A stretch of 64,000 bases of DNA from Deltaproteobacteria bacterium HGW-Deltaproteobacteria-15. Lineage in GTDB: Bacteria > Desulfobacterota > DSM-4660 > Desulfatiglandales > HGW-15. Positions 7,052-16,842 of the stretch are shown here, one piece after another. The notes below the pieces were generated by a model that searched no databases, was not told the DNA's origin, and was given only the letters and a program-made list of their open reading frames with translations. Numbering within the stretch: the stretch's first letter is position 1; every line of letters starts with the position of its first letter. The DNA is taken from positions 1-64,000 of the forward strand of contig PHBH01000011.1 of assembly GCA_002840535.1 (NCBI GenBank), read 5' to 3'. Position numbers and translations under genes: made by a program.

Positions 7052-8644
7052 CTAGCGGCCGGCTTTCCACTTTTCTCTCAACACGTTCTTGAGAATCTTG
7101 CCTTGAGGATTCTTTGGGAGGGATTCAACGAATTCCACGGACTTTGGGGATTTGTAGCCGGCCAGCCGGGCCTTGCAGAACCCGATGATTTCCTCTGCAG
7201 TAGCCTTCTTTTCCGGCCTCAAGGTAATGACGGCGTGGACCCGCTCCACCCATCTTTCGTCCGGTACGCCGATTACCGCGGCTTCCAGCACTGCGGGGTG
7301 ACGGTAGAGGATCTCCTCCACCTGCCTCGGATAAACGTTTTCCCCGCCCGTGATGATCATGTCTTTCTTTCTGTCGGCGATATAGATAAACCCGTTTGCG
7401 TCGTAATAGCCCATGTCCCCGGTATGAAGCCATCCATCCACGATGGCTTTCGCGGTCTCCTCCGGTTTTTTCCAGTAGCCGAGCATGATCGACTTGCTCT
7501 TCAACACGATTTCGCCGATCACACCGGGCTCCACGTCATTGTTGCCCTGGTCCACTATTCTTACATGCACGCCGCTGCAGGGCTGGCCGCACGAAGAAAG
7601 CACTTTCTGCTCCTCCGGCGATTTATCGATCACGCGGTGCGATTCCACGCCCAGGATCGTGATATCGGGGCCTGACTCGGACTGCCCGTACCCCTGGGCA
7701 AAGACCTCCCCGAACCTTGCAATCCCTCTCCTCAGCAGGTCCGTGGGCATGGGAGAGGCCGCATACCAGATTCTCTCGAGGCACTTCAGATCAAACTCCT
7801 CGATGTTCGGGACAGCCAGCATGCTGACAAGGTGCGTCGGCACGATGTGGATATCCGTTGCCCTCTCGTCCTGAATGGCCTGCAAGGTAATCCTGGCGTC
7901 AAAGGAGCGCTGCGGCATGATGACGTTGCTCGCCCCCACATAGAAGAAGGCCCAGCTTTGGGACCATCCTCCGATATGGAAAAGCGGCATGATGAGGATG
8001 TGCTTGTGGTGAGGCTTGAACCCGACCTGGAGCGCCTTGTTCTTTGCCTCTTCCAGTTTGCGGAAATGGCTGTAGACCGCGCCTCGGGGAGCCCCGGTTG
8101 TCCCGCTCGTGTAAAAAATGATGAAGGGATCGGATTCCGCGACATCCACGACCGGCTCTTCCCGGGAAAATGTGAGGAGCTCGTCATGGAAGAGCATGCC
8201 CTCATGCTGCTTCTCCATGGCGATGTAATGTGCAACGGTCCTCAGACGGGGTTTAAGCCTGTCGACTTCCGCTGCCAGTTCAGGCCCCACAAAGAGCGCT
8301 TTGGCCTCTGAATCGTTGATCAGGATTTCGAGCTCGTCCGGATGTATTCTCGGGCTGAATGGCGATGCGATGAACCCGCCCTTCATGGCGGCGCCGAAGA
8401 CATCGGTGTATTCGAGGCAGTTCCAGCCCAGAATGCCGATCACGTCCCCCTTTTTCAGCCCCATTGATTGAAGCCCGTGGACGAGGCTGTTTGCGCGCTC
8501 GTTGAACCGGGAAAACGTGACCCTTTTTTCACCGTAGATAAAGGCCTCTTGATCCGGGTGCAGAAGCGCGTTGCGGTATACGTTGTCCGCATACGTTCCT
8601 ATCGGGTAGCGGGAGAGCTCCTTCAGCAGCAGTTTTTTCGCCAT
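7052..8644 (-). CDS. AMP-forming acyl-CoA synthetase
   Basis: 530 residues, ANL superfamily: activates a carboxylic acid as acyl-adenylate and transfers it to CoA. Visible motifs are FYTSGTTGAPRGAVYSH (P-loop-like A3), GYGQSESGPDIT (A5), WLHTGDMGYYDANGF (A7), DRKKDMIITGGENVYPRQVEE (A8) and the C-terminal lysine motif PQGKILKNVLREKW. The length is normal for medium/long-chain fatty acyl-CoA ligases. The ATG has CGGAGGGAAGG upstream. It is monocistronic and 13 kb from the biosynthetic cluster, so it is more likely a catabolic or house-keeping ligase than part of that pathway. The substrate cannot be told from sequence. Confidence 0.9.
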   Translation of the reverse strand: MAKKLLLKELSRYPIGTYADNVYRNALLHPDQEAFIYGEKRVTFSRFNERANSLVHGLQSMGLKKGDVIGILGWNCLEYTDVFGAAMKGGFIASPFSPRIHPDELEILINDSEAKALFVGPELAAEVDRLKPRLRTVAHYIAMEKQHEGMLFHDELLTFSREEPVVDVAESDPFIIFYTSGTTGAPRGAVYSHFRKLEEAKNKALQVGFKPHHKHILIMPLFHIGGWSQSWAFFYVGASNVIMPQRSFDARITLQAIQDERATDIHIVPTHLVSMLAVPNIEEFDLKCLERIWYAASPMPTDLLRRGIARFGEVFAQGYGQSESGPDITILGVESHRVIDKSPEEQKVLSSCGQPCSGVHVRIVDQGNNDVEPGVIGEIVLKSKSIMLGYWKKPEETAKAIVDGWLHTGDMGYYDANGFIYIADRKKDMIITGGENVYPRQVEEILYRHPAVLEAAVIGVPDERWVERVHAVITLRPEKKATAEEIIGFCKARLAGYKSPKSVEFVESLPKNPQGKILKNVLREKWKAGR

Positions 8645-9094
8645 CCTTCCCTCCGTTCTATTATTGGATCATGAGCCTTTTTGCATTCGGGCATGGAACC
8701 TTTCTTTCGTCCCCAGTCTCAAGGCTACGTCGTTCAAAAAAAGTAAGCAGTAAGCAGTGAGCAGTGAGCAGAAAAGGCAAAGACGGTTCCATCCTGTGCA
8801 GTTAACGTTCTTGCTTCCAGGCTTTCAAGCCTTCGAGCCTCCTGGCTTCCCAGCCTGTTCTCGCCTCCTCGAAGACCCGCTAGAGGGTTGTTTTGCGGGT
8901 GAACGGTGACAGGCGCCGCAACTTCTTGCTTCATTCCGCTTATCCTGGTGTCGTGTAACATAATCAAATTGTCATATGACACTTTGTTCATCGAATTTCC
9001 GTTACACGACACCAGCTGCCGCGAAGATCCTGTTTGTCCTTTCGCGGGACTGCTTACTGTTTACTGCTTTCCTTTCAAATGTTTTCTTAGCCCT
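8645..9094. repeat. Gene-free region with inverted repeats and heptamer arrays
   Basis: AGCAGTA/AGCAGTG heptamers occur at 8743-8771, and a reverse-oriented version (ACTGTTTACTGC) lies near 9055-9068. Between them is a run of CTTCCAGG-type near-repeats (8813-8860). There is also a perfect 14-bp inverted repeat, TGGTGTCGTGTAAC (8946-8959) with GTTACACGACACCA (9001-9014), whose 41-base loop contains the palindrome TGTCATATGACA. No gene is seen. The arrangement looks like a decayed small mobile element or a regulatory hairpin. Confidence 0.5.
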
Positions 9095-9697
9095 TCATAT
9101 TGCCGGAACAGCCTTTTCGATGTATTCGGCCATGATTTTCGCCATGTCCGACGGCAGGCTGCGGTCCGTCGCCCCCATATTCCATGCTGCAGCCCAGGCA
9201 TTGTTGGAGCTGTTGAACTCCTCTTCCCGGAGAGTACTCTGCGTCGCGGCATCCACAAGGGTCATGCGAATATTCATAAAGGAATTTCCTGCGAAAGCCC
9301 CGCCCCAGAAGCGGGCCGCAGCGCTTGTGATTCTCATGTCGTTCAGCTTGAGTTTCACCAGAAGACCGTTCCTTCCTTTGTAGGTTTCACCGCTTCTTGC
9401 GGGTTCAACCTTCTTGTACTTGTTCTTCATAAGCAGAGAAGTCACCAGAACGGACTGGGTTTCTTTTATGGGCTCTGCATAGTCGTTTTTCAAAGCTTGC
9501 GAAGCATCCATTTCAAACACAAAGATATCGCTGTAGCCCCTGCTCAGAGGAGTCACTACCGCCGCCGGCGCCGGCGGCTGCGCCTTTTCCGGCTCAGACT
9601 GCTCTGCGCTTTTGCCTGTTGCGCATCCGCCGAGTGAGATGGCGAGAAGAGCCGCAAACACGGAACCAATGACAAAAGTCATACGTTTCTTGATCAT
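9095..9697 (-). CDS. Outer-membrane lipoprotein, DUF4410-like
   Basis: 200 residues. The start at 9697 is preferred over a longer frame because it follows AAAGGGG and opens directly into a lipoprotein signal peptide (MIKKRMTFVIG, hydrophobic core, lipobox LGGC near 24-27). A low-complexity Glu/Pro/Ala linker comes next, then a mixed domain with DIFVFEMDASQALKNDY and VLVTSLLMKNKYKKVE. This layout recalls DUF4410 lipoproteins, in which a variable domain reports paired output levels. A Ser/Ala-rich segment near 120-170 includes RFWGGAFAGNS. Function is unknown. It is monocistronic, flanked by repeat-rich spacers. Confidence 0.65.
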   Translation of the reverse strand: MIKKRMTFVIGSVFAALLAISLGGCATGKSAEQSEPEKAQPPAPAAVVTPLSRGYSDIFVFEMDASQALKNDYAEPIKETQSVLVTSLLMKNKYKKVEPARSGETYKGRNGLLVKLKLNDMRITSAAARFWGGAFAGNSFMNIRMTLVDAATQSTLREEEFNSSNNAWAAAWNMGATDRSLPSDMAKIMAEYIEKAVPAI

Positions 9698-10181
9698 GGA
9701 AAAAATCCCCTTTCCCTGTGAGAAGGTTATCATCCGGCTCCAGAGGGGCCGGCTTTGATTGCACCCCGGAGGGGTGAAGTTCGCCGCATCGGAACGAGTG
9801 CCGGAACAATGGAATGATGGAACAGTGGAATATTGGGAACAACAGCCAAAGACTGGGAGATGTTGTACCGCAAGATTAGGCTTTTCTTGAAAGCCCATTA
9901 TTCCACGATTCCATTATTCCATCATTCCAGGAGTGCCCTTTTTCGGCGGAGCCAATGGTCTCTGACCGGGTCCACAGGAGCAGGTTTTCCTCCATGGCAA
10001 TAAACCGCCGTTGACCGGTCCAAGACCGGGCGGACAGGCTCGTACACTACCTGTTTGTCCGGGTGCTGGTCAATTGGAAAGAAATGAGAAGAACGCAAAA
10101 ACAAATTCAGCGGTAACACTTTAGCTCTATGAATCGTCCGGTTGAGTAAGGTTTGGGCATGGGGGTCGTTTTTCAAAAGAG
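9698..10181. repeat. Gene-free region with GGAATGATGG-type short repeats
   Basis: The strings GGAACAATGGAATGATGG (about 9812-9829) and a reverse-complement stretch ATTCCATTATTCCATCATTC (about 9909-9928) face each other across a 70-base spacer. Related strings occur near 33.5, 46.4 and 53.5 kb. An 87-codon frame at 9922-10185 has no recognisable features and is not called. Otherwise nothing is seen. Confidence 0.45.
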
Positions 10182-11033
10182 TCATCTGTTACGAGCGGGG
10201 AGGCCAGGACGAATGAGACCCTTCAGGATCTCCCAGGGAATGAGCACTGTCTGGGAGCCTGCGACATAGGCGGCTACCTGATAAGGATCAAAGGTGATCT
10301 CCAACCCTTCCGGCGTCAGGGTCCAGTTCCGGTAGTTTTCCATCCGGGGTCCTGCCCCCTTTTCAAGCCACGCCCTGTCGGTATAAGGCTGCAGGGCCGC
10401 CTGCCCTTCCAGCTCATTCATGGCATAGACGGCGATTGCGCGGAGATAACCGGATTCGGGCCTGAACAAGGAAGAGAGCGACAATGGCTTGCCCTGCCGG
10501 AGGTCGAAATTCAAGACCCGCGAGTGAGAGACGGGATGGGCGGCCCCCACATGGACACGGAATACTTCAAAGAGGAGGCTGATGAGCCCCTCCCGGGCAA
10601 ACCGGATTTGAAAGGTGATATCGAGGGAGCTCTCAGGAACAGCCATACCCTCTTGCGGCCGGAACCGTTCAATCTCCCCTTGAATCAGTTTCTCCACGCT
10701 CCGGTTGAATGGCTGCACCCGCGGTTCCGGCCCTTCCAGATAAGGAACATCCGCGTCCACAGAGAAGGGCGGGTCGTCGCTGCGCTCCACCATGCGACGC
10801 GAAAGGATTCGGCTCTCAGGCAAATCGGATGAGGCCGGGTGCTGATAGTGAGCGCTCACCACACGCGCTGCCGGCGGACCGGAGACCGGCGCGGCATGGA
10901 GTCCGGGATCGGCGGCGGAAATCCCTATGAGGAGCGCCAGGCTACTGAAGCACAGTCCGGGCCTCAGCCTCTGAACTGCGTTTGAAAAGCTTGTCCGTGT
11001 CCCAGCGGACTTCGATGAGTTCATGTTGATCAT
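10182..11033 (-). CDS. Exported DUF3298-like protein
   Basis: About 283 residues. The start is uncertain: ATG at 11033 or 11024, both overlapping the upstream gene by over 80 bases with weak SD. A hydrophobic stretch CFSSLALLIGISA suggests a signal peptide. The rest shows FNRSVEKLIQGEIERF, VHVGAAHPVSHSRVLNFDL, GKPLSLSSLFR, and a C-terminal EGLEITFDPYQVAAYVAGSQ followed by TVLIPWEIL. This is the DUF3298 pattern found in anti-sigma factor RsiV and lysozyme-binding relatives. It ends a five-gene minus-strand operon of exported proteins. The ligand is unknown. Confidence 0.65.
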   Translation of the reverse strand: MINMNSSKSAGTRTSFSNAVQRLRPGLCFSSLALLIGISAADPGLHAAPVSGPPAARVVSAHYQHPASSDLPESRILSRRMVERSDDPPFSVDADVPYLEGPEPRVQPFNRSVEKLIQGEIERFRPQEGMAVPESSLDITFQIRFAREGLISLLFEVFRVHVGAAHPVSHSRVLNFDLRQGKPLSLSSLFRPESGYLRAIAVYAMNELEGQAALQPYTDRAWLEKGAGPRMENYRNWTLTPEGLEITFDPYQVAAYVAGSQTVLIPWEILKGLIRPGLPARNR

Positions 11034-11787
11034 TGAGCCAGTATGCACCCTCCACCGGGCCCTGCAACTCGAACCTGTGCAGGTTGCCCTTTTCAGAATC
11101 GCGCCCGCGATAGACAAGATCCACTCCCTTTTTCAGGTGAAGTTCCAGGGTCTCGATCACGTTGAGCCGGACAACCGGACTGCCGAAGGGCTGCCGGCCC
11201 ACCCATTCGAAGAGGAGAAAATCGGTGGTGGTCCAGTGTGGAATGGCGACAACGATCCCCTTTTGCGACCCTCTCGAAAGGATGCCTTCGGCCGCCTCTC
11301 CCTTTTCGCTCACCCTGAAGCCGACCTCCAGCACGGGCGCACTCTTGCTGCCTTCCGGGGAGATATCCATTTTCGCGATGGCCAGCTTTTCCGGGATGAA
11401 CCGTTCATCGTCCTGCGCACGGGTCGTGATCACGTAGAGCTGTCGGTCCCCATCCTGCTCGCCAACCAGGAATTCGTGTTGAAACCGAATGGTCCCGGGT
11501 GCATCAGGGTCCAGGTCCGCCGTGATATGGAGATACCCCGCAGGTCTGTTGTCGAGGTAAAAGATGAACCACTGTTCAGGCAGGCTGCCTCTTCGCTCTT
11601 TCCGGATGACCCTGACATCCTCCACCGCTGCAACGGCCTTGATCAAGGAGGCTTCAGCCCTCTCCTCGTTATACTCCGAAGAGCTGACCCCAAACGCCGG
11701 TCCCGCCATGAAAAGAGTCACCAAGAGAGCCCAGAAAGTGAAGAGTATCAGGCTGGAGCGGGGGCATGCCATCCTTGGAAAGTTCAT
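10942..11787 (-). CDS. Secreted protein of unknown function
   Basis: 281 residues. The ATG at 11787 lies just after the stop of the 1401-residue gene, so the two are coupled. A signal peptide (hydrophobic core SLILFTFWALLVTLFMAGPAFG) is followed by a beta-rich domain with FIFYLDNRPAGYLHI and FLLFEWVGRQPFGSPV. I do not recognise a family. Its position within an operon of exported proteins argues for a periplasmic or cell-surface role connected with the giant protein upstream. Confidence 0.65.
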   Translation of the reverse strand: MNFPRMACPRSSLILFTFWALLVTLFMAGPAFGVSSSEYNEERAEASLIKAVAAVEDVRVIRKERRGSLPEQWFIFYLDNRPAGYLHITADLDPDAPGTIRFQHEFLVGEQDGDRQLYVITTRAQDDERFIPEKLAIAKMDISPEGSKSAPVLEVGFRVSEKGEAAEGILSRGSQKGIVVAIPHWTTTDFLLFEWVGRQPFGSPVVRLNVIETLELHLKKGVDLVYRGRDSEKGNLHRFELQGPVEGAYWLNDQHELIEVRWDTDKLFKRSSEAEARTVLQ

Positions 11788-11788
11788 T

Positions 11789-14700
11789 TTATCGACACCC
11801 GTCCGGAAATTTGGGGAAATCTTCCGAGTGTCCGGTGGTCTCGGCATCTTGAAGATAGGAGAACGGCTTACCCTGTACGCACCTGCTGAAGCGTTCCGCG
11901 GTCTGCCTGTCCCAGGGTCCCCATGCGCTGTAGGCGGTAGCACCAGCCGGGGCCTGCGTTCTCATAAGCTGCTTTAGTTCGTTGTAACGGTCGTTGGTGG
12001 AGACAACCTTGCAGCCGGCGTATTGTCCTGTTTTCGCGATGTAGTAAGGGACCGCATAGAAGTTCTTCCCACCTCCCCCCGCAGAAGGAACGCCGCCGGA
12101 CCGGGAATTCTGGCTCATGGCCGCCTTCAGCTCGCTCAGGAAAGCATAGCTGCTGGATGTCAAACCGACACTTTGGGCATGGACCGCAACGGATTGGGCA
12201 AACTTTGTGGTGCATTCGTTTCCGGGCAACCGTTTGGCCATCGGCACGATGACATCCCGCAGGACCACCTTCTCCGCAGCCTGCATCTCCTGGCGGTGGG
12301 ATGGAGAGTAGAGGGGACCGCTCCCCCAGCGCAGGTACTCCTCATGGCTGAATTTCAATGTGCCGAACGCATTGAGGAGCTTCTGCCTGATGTCTCCGAG
12401 GCAGTCGGGGACAAGGTCGCTCACGAACTTGCTCCACCACTGGGCGGTCCTTTCTCTCCCTGCGGCAGCGTAATCAACCTTTGCGGCAGCGCTCGAAGGT
12501 GCGGAATCGGCACGGGCCGTGGGTGCGGGCTTGGGCTGGGTACTCGGCTGAGTCGAGGGTGTGAGCGCGGTCCTCGGCAGAGATTCCTGTTCGGGTGCAA
12601 CGATGGTGACCGAAACCGTTGCCTGACCCGCCCTTCCTGCCGCGTCGGTCACGGTGGCGTGAAGCGTGCCGGTTTTCTCCCCGCTCTCCGAAAACCCCGA
12701 GACAGTCCCGGATAGTGCCTCGGCAGAGGGTCTGCCAATGGTCAGCCCCCGTCCGGTCACATCCACCCTGAAGGGTAGGTCGAACTCATCGGGCACGGAT
12801 ATGGCGAACCGTCCCTGATCTCCGCTTTGGAGGCGGGAGGGCGCCTTTACCGAGATCGGGTAACCCTCCACCTTGAAGAGGGTCCTGGCCGTCTGAGCCT
12901 TGCCAGGGGGAGAGGTGATTGCCGCCTCGAACTCCACCTCATCGCCGGCCTTGACCGAGCCGGCGGCCAGCCGTACGCCTGTCCGCTGCTCCTGTTGGTC
13001 TTTTCGTTGGTACTCCCTCTCCAGGGAATGGATCTCGGCGCCTGTCTGTTTGTTCCGGGCCGTGAGTCTGGTCTGAACCGCCTCGATCCCCTTTCCCATC
13101 ACAAAGGTCACATAGAGGTGCGGGAGCTTGTCATTTCTGAGACTCTCTTTGGCAATCACGTCACCGGCCGCATCGGTTGCCCAGATCCGGGTAATGGTTA
13201 CAGGTTGAAAAAGGGTGAAACCGGCCGAGGCCTGGGAGCGCACCTCCGGATTCAAGGCAAGCTGGTGGGTAAGGGCCGCGGTGTACCGGCCGTTGGGCAA
13301 TCCTTCCAGAAGGAACCGGACCCGGTACTCCCGTTGACCCCCGGTCTCGGACGCCTGCACCTGCTTCTGATAGCGGGAGACGGGCGCGCCCTTTTCATCG
13401 TAGAGCTGCCAGACCAGGTTGGTAAGCAACGGTTCTTCCGTCTCCGGATGGGAGACCAGGGCCCGGAGGGCCACGATCTCACCGTTTTCAAGGGGACCGT
13501 TTATCGCAGGCCCGTCATATTCCTCTCGGCTTGCTGTAACCTTGAAGGAGGGGAGCTCGGAGGGAAGCCCGCCCGTCGCCTCTTTCAGGCTGAAGCGCAC
13601 GCTTCTATGGGCCTGGATCTTACCAGCCCCTTTGTCCAGGATCCGGACCGCCAGGGTGTAGGGGCCCGGATCGAGGTGGTCGGATTTGAACCGCAGCACA
13701 TGAATCTTGGGATCTGCCGCCGGCTGGGCTTTGTAAGTCTCACCATTCAAAAGCCACTCTACCATGTATTTCTCGTCCCATGTCCCGACCCGCCCCACCT
13801 CAAAGGCCAGGACTTCCCCGACCTTTGCGCTTTCCCCCAGGGGAGCGCCTCCGAAGTCCTTCAGAAAACCCTTGAGGTTTCCAAGCCCGATCTCTCCCGA
13901 GAGCGTGAAACCGGACTCGCTGAAGTCCATCTGTTTGCCTGATGCTCGATCGAAGATGCGGAGAGCGACCCTGTAGGGTCCCGGCGGAAAATCCTTGCAG
14001 GCGAGGCTGAATCGGTTCGCGGAGGGATGGTCGGCCCCTTTGTCAGAGGCCCGGTGCACCATTTCCCGGCCGGGGCCCGTGAGCTCCCAGCGGGTCAAGA
14101 ATCGGTCCGTCCACTTCCCGCTCCGCGCCACTTCAAAGGCCAGGAGGTCCCCGTCCTTCACCTCCCCTGTAAGTAGCGGCCCTTCGAACCCGCCTCGCCT
14201 GGCCGTCACGGGAGCGAGCTCCATGAATTCCAAGCGGGCGATGATGTCCTCGTATTTTTCCTGCCGGATATCCGCCGCGGCCTGGCGGATCTTGTCATCC
14301 TGCCAATTCTTCCACAGGTCCTGTGCCAGGGCTTTGCCTTCGACCCCGGCCTGCCAGCCGGCCTCCAGGGGATCCAAGGTCATGGATCGGACCGTTCGAG
14401 AGACGATCCTGCCCGTGACCCGGAACATGCTTCCAAGAGGGTTGACGGCAGATCCCAGCCGGATCTGGTGCTGGATGTAGGCCTTTTCCTCCTCGTCCAC
14501 CTCCCATCCTCTCTCCAGGGCGTCGATTACAGGGATGGGAGCGAGCTCGAAGGCTGCCACGGCCGCCTGCTTCATCACTCGGGCAGTCTCGCTGTCCTCT
14601 TTCTCGATGTTGAAGAAGAGATGATCCCCCCTCTCGGCCTTTTCCAGCTGCTCCTTGATGGACATGAGGTCCCCGGCGATACCGGCAAAGGACCCTGTCA

Positions 14701-15994
14701 TAGAAAGCTTGGATGTCCTCGGTGACGAGACCGCCCCTGTCCGGGAAGGGTCTGCCCCGGTCCGGCCGGAAGGAGCATCGGGCGTTGTCGCCTGCATCTG
14801 CCGGTTCACGGATTTGACGAATTCATCGCTCACCCGGGGGTTTTCCCTCAGAAGCTGGACGAGCTCGCCCTTCTCGCTCGGGGAGAGCGAGCGGCCGAGA
14901 TCACCGATCCGCTTCTGATAGGTTTCTGCCAGGGTCGGATCGTTCGCACCGATCATGGACAGGACCCTCGCCTCATTCATGGCGGCCTGGGCCTTCAGGT
15001 GGCCGGTAACGGCATCCACACCGGCCGATCTTATCTGCTGCAGCCTCGGACCGACATCCTGGGTAGGGGTCCGCTGCTTGCCCCTGGAGGGAAGCTCCGA
15101 TGCATCGGGCGGCGGTATTCCCGCCTTTTCCGCCAGCACGGCCGTGCCGCTCTGGAGCCGCTCGAAATACTTGCTTTTCTGTGCCTGCTTGAGCTGCACC
15201 TCCGCCTCCAGGGCCAGCATCCTGTGATAGGCCTCGGTACCGGGTTTGTGCGCATCGGCCTGCTTGTTGAGCTCTCTCAGCTCTTCCGAGAACTTCCGGA
15301 TGGAGCCGCTCTTTTTGTCGACAAAATCCCGCATCTCATCCAGGTACGCCTCGGTCTCTTTGAGAGACGGGGATTGGCCGGACCGGATCTTTTTCTCGTA
15401 CTCGGCCGCATCGGGCCGTTTGTAGGCGTCGTTGTTTGCCTCGGCAATCTTTTCGAATTCGGTCGCAGACAACCCCTTGGGGTCAGCCATGATATCCACG
15501 TCGTTCTTCACGGCCCAGTTCTCGCCGCCTTTTGTTTCGATTCCGTTCGCACGGAGATATTCATCCACCCCGCTGTTATAGCCTTCCTGGATCTTCCTGA
15601 CCTGATCGGCCGACCTGGCGTTGCCGATGTAGTCTGAGTCGGTCCCCGCATCATAGGGCTTGCTCGCATCCCGCTTCTGGACCTCCAGCTCGACGCCGCT
15701 TTCCCTGGCAGCCTGGGAGGCTATCTCGAAGTTCTTCTCCGCATAGAACCGCTGGCAGGCTTGGTAGGCGCCATCGGAGATGACCCCCTTGATGCGCATC
15801 AGGTTGAGATCTTTATTATGTTTGAAGACCAGTGCCTGTGCCCTCTGTCCTGCCTTGGCCGGCCCCTGCTCCATGGCCTTTGCAGCCTCCAGGAGCCCAT
15901 CCGGCCAGGCCCCTGCGGGCAGGCAGGGGAGGAGAGAGAAAAGTGCCGCTGCGAGCAAAGAGGATTGAAGAAAGAGACGGGTTGCGGATCTCAT
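11789..15994 (-). CDS. Giant exported protein with repeated Ig-like domains
   Basis: 1401 residues from the ATG at 15994 (AAAGGAGGGGAGGTC upstream), which overlaps the stop of the TPR gene as ATGA. A signal peptide ends near PAGAWP. The N-terminal third is helical and charged (SEELRELNKQADAH, EAEVQLKQAQKSKYFERL). The middle holds three related repeats, each opening like FEGPLLTGEVKDGDLLAFEV, FGGAPLGESAKVGEVLAFEV and YDGPAINGPLENGEIVALRA: Ig/CARDB-like folds. A further beta domain and a Pro/Ser/Thr-rich linker follow. The C-terminal domain carries conserved-looking Trp and Cys (WWSKFVSDLVPDCLGD; ERFSRCVQGKPF). Large size and repeats suggest a surface or periplasmic scaffold. No catalytic motif is recognised. 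Confidence 0.7.
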   Translation of the reverse strand: MRSATRLFLQSSLLAAALFSLLPCLPAGAWPDGLLEAAKAMEQGPAKAGQRAQALVFKHNKDLNLMRIKGVISDGAYQACQRFYAEKNFEIASQAARESGVELEVQKRDASKPYDAGTDSDYIGNARSADQVRKIQEGYNSGVDEYLRANGIETKGGENWAVKNDVDIMADPKGLSATEFEKIAEANNDAYKRPDAAEYEKKIRSGQSPSLKETEAYLDEMRDFVDKKSGSIRKFSEELRELNKQADAHKPGTEAYHRMLALEAEVQLKQAQKSKYFERLQSGTAVLAEKAGIPPPDASELPSRGKQRTPTQDVGPRLQQIRSAGVDAVTGHLKAQAAMNEARVLSMIGANDPTLAETYQKRIGDLGRSLSPSEKGELVQLLRENPRVSDEFVKSVNRQMQATTPDAPSGRTGADPSRTGAVSSPRTSKLSMTGSFAGIAGDLMSIKEQLEKAERGDHLFFNIEKEDSETARVMKQAAVAAFELAPIPVIDALERGWEVDEEEKAYIQHQIRLGSAVNPLGSMFRVTGRIVSRTVRSMTLDPLEAGWQAGVEGKALAQDLWKNWQDDKIRQAAADIRQEKYEDIIARLEFMELAPVTARRGGFEGPLLTGEVKDGDLLAFEVARSGKWTDRFLTRWELTGPGREMVHRASDKGADHPSANRFSLACKDFPPGPYRVALRIFDRASGKQMDFSESGFTLSGEIGLGNLKGFLKDFGGAPLGESAKVGEVLAFEVGRVGTWDEKYMVEWLLNGETYKAQPAADPKIHVLRFKSDHLDPGPYTLAVRILDKGAGKIQAHRSVRFSLKEATGGLPSELPSFKVTASREEYDGPAINGPLENGEIVALRALVSHPETEEPLLTNLVWQLYDEKGAPVSRYQKQVQASETGGQREYRVRFLLEGLPNGRYTAALTHQLALNPEVRSQASAGFTLFQPVTITRIWATDAAGDVIAKESLRNDKLPHLYVTFVMGKGIEAVQTRLTARNKQTGAEIHSLEREYQRKDQQEQRTGVRLAAGSVKAGDEVEFEAAITSPPGKAQTARTLFKVEGYPISVKAPSRLQSGDQGRFAISVPDEFDLPFRVDVTGRGLTIGRPSAEALSGTVSGFSESGEKTGTLHATVTDAAGRAGQATVSVTIVAPEQESLPRTALTPSTQPSTQPKPAPTARADSAPSSAAAKVDYAAAGRERTAQWWSKFVSDLVPDCLGDIRQKLLNAFGTLKFSHEEYLRWGSGPLYSPSHRQEMQAAEKVVLRDVIVPMAKRLPGNECTTKFAQSVAVHAQSVGLTSSSYAFLSELKAAMSQNSRSGGVPSAGGGGKNFYAVPYYIAKTGQYAGCKVVSTNDRYNELKQLMRTQAPAGATAYSAWGPWDRQTAERFSRCVQGKPFSYLQDAETTGHSEDFPKFPDGCR

Positions 15995-16842
15995 GACCTC
16001 CCCTCCTTTCTCCAGGAACGGAGAAGCTCGCCGGCATGCTCCTGCTCGCGCTTCGTGCCCAGCCTCTTTTCGACCAGCAGGGAAAGGGTGCGGATCGCCT
16101 CTTCCGCTCTCTGGCTGTTCTTGAGGAGCACGGCGAGGGAGGTGCGGGCAGATGCGGAGGCCGGGTATCGTTCGACAAGCCGATGGAAGAACTCGACACC
16201 TTCCTTTGTTCGTCCGGAGGCAATCTGGCAAAGGGCCAGCGGGGCGGTCACGAGGCCGGTTACCATGTTGGGGTCCCGCTCCAGCAGGAATCGATACTGC
16301 TGGGCAGCGGCAAAAAAGCTTCCCTGCTCCTGGAGGGTCTGTGCCAGGAGCAACTGTGCCCGGCCGTGACCGGGATTGAACTCCACGGCCCGGATCAGGG
16401 AGTCGGTCCCCCGGATCATGGCCTCAGGATCACTCTTCATGGAGGAGAGAAGCATCCCCTGCAGGAACCAATACTCAGCCTCTTGGGGCGAGATGGCTAC
16501 GGCCGACTGGATGTGAAAGAGGGCCCTCTGGAAAAAGGGCGATCTCTTGGTCTGGAGGTATTTCTCCCAGTCCTTTACGGCCTGTTGAAAGAGATAACGG
16601 GCAAGGGTGGGATGGCTCTCCGCGGATTCGGAACCCCCGGAAGAAGGGTGTCCGGATCTCTCCGGGGAAGGGGGCTTCAATTGAGACGCGGGCTGCGGCA
16701 AAGGAGAAGAGGATCCGCTCCCCTTGTTGTTCCAGTAGACCGCATCTTCCGCATGGGCAGGGGGAACCAGCATGAGGAGGAGGAAGAAAAAGGTCGAAAG
16801 CTTTGAGGCGTGCAGGCAGATCCTCGACAGATGAATGCTCAT
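15991..16842 (-). CDS. Periplasmic TPR-repeat protein
   Basis: 283 residues. The start at 16842 follows GGAGAGAGTC and opens a signal peptide (FFFLLLMLVPPAHAE). A Ser/Pro-rich linker precedes a helical array with TPR-like consensus: FQRALFHIQSAVAISPQEAE, LIRAVEFNPGHGRAQLLLAQ, YRFLLERDPNMVTGLV and FHRLVERYPASASARTSLAV. TPR arrays bind peptides or assemble complexes. The ATGA overlap with the giant protein gene downstream implies equimolar production and probable interaction. Confidence 0.8.
   Translation of the reverse strand: MSIHLSRICLHASKLSTFFFLLLMLVPPAHAEDAVYWNNKGSGSSSPLPQPASQLKPPSPERSGHPSSGGSESAESHPTLARYLFQQAVKDWEKYLQTKRSPFFQRALFHIQSAVAISPQEAEYWFLQGMLLSSMKSDPEAMIRGTDSLIRAVEFNPGHGRAQLLLAQTLQEQGSFFAAAQQYRFLLERDPNMVTGLVTAPLALCQIASGRTKEGVEFFHRLVERYPASASARTSLAVLLKNSQRAEEAIRTLSLLVEKRLGTKREQEHAGELLRSWRKEGRS

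Noticed and set aside
7052..8644. Acyl-CoA synthetase as part of the biosynthetic cluster
   Set aside because: It is 13 kb away, monocistronic and on the other side of unrelated operons; the cluster has its own ligase at 54026.
9922..10185. 87-codon minus-strand frame after the DUF3298-like gene
   Set aside because: Overlaps the end of that gene, no SD, no motif, and covers a repeat tract.
12827..13942. 371-codon plus-strand frame
   Set aside because: Lies opposite the giant Ig-repeat gene and shows no SD, signal or motif.
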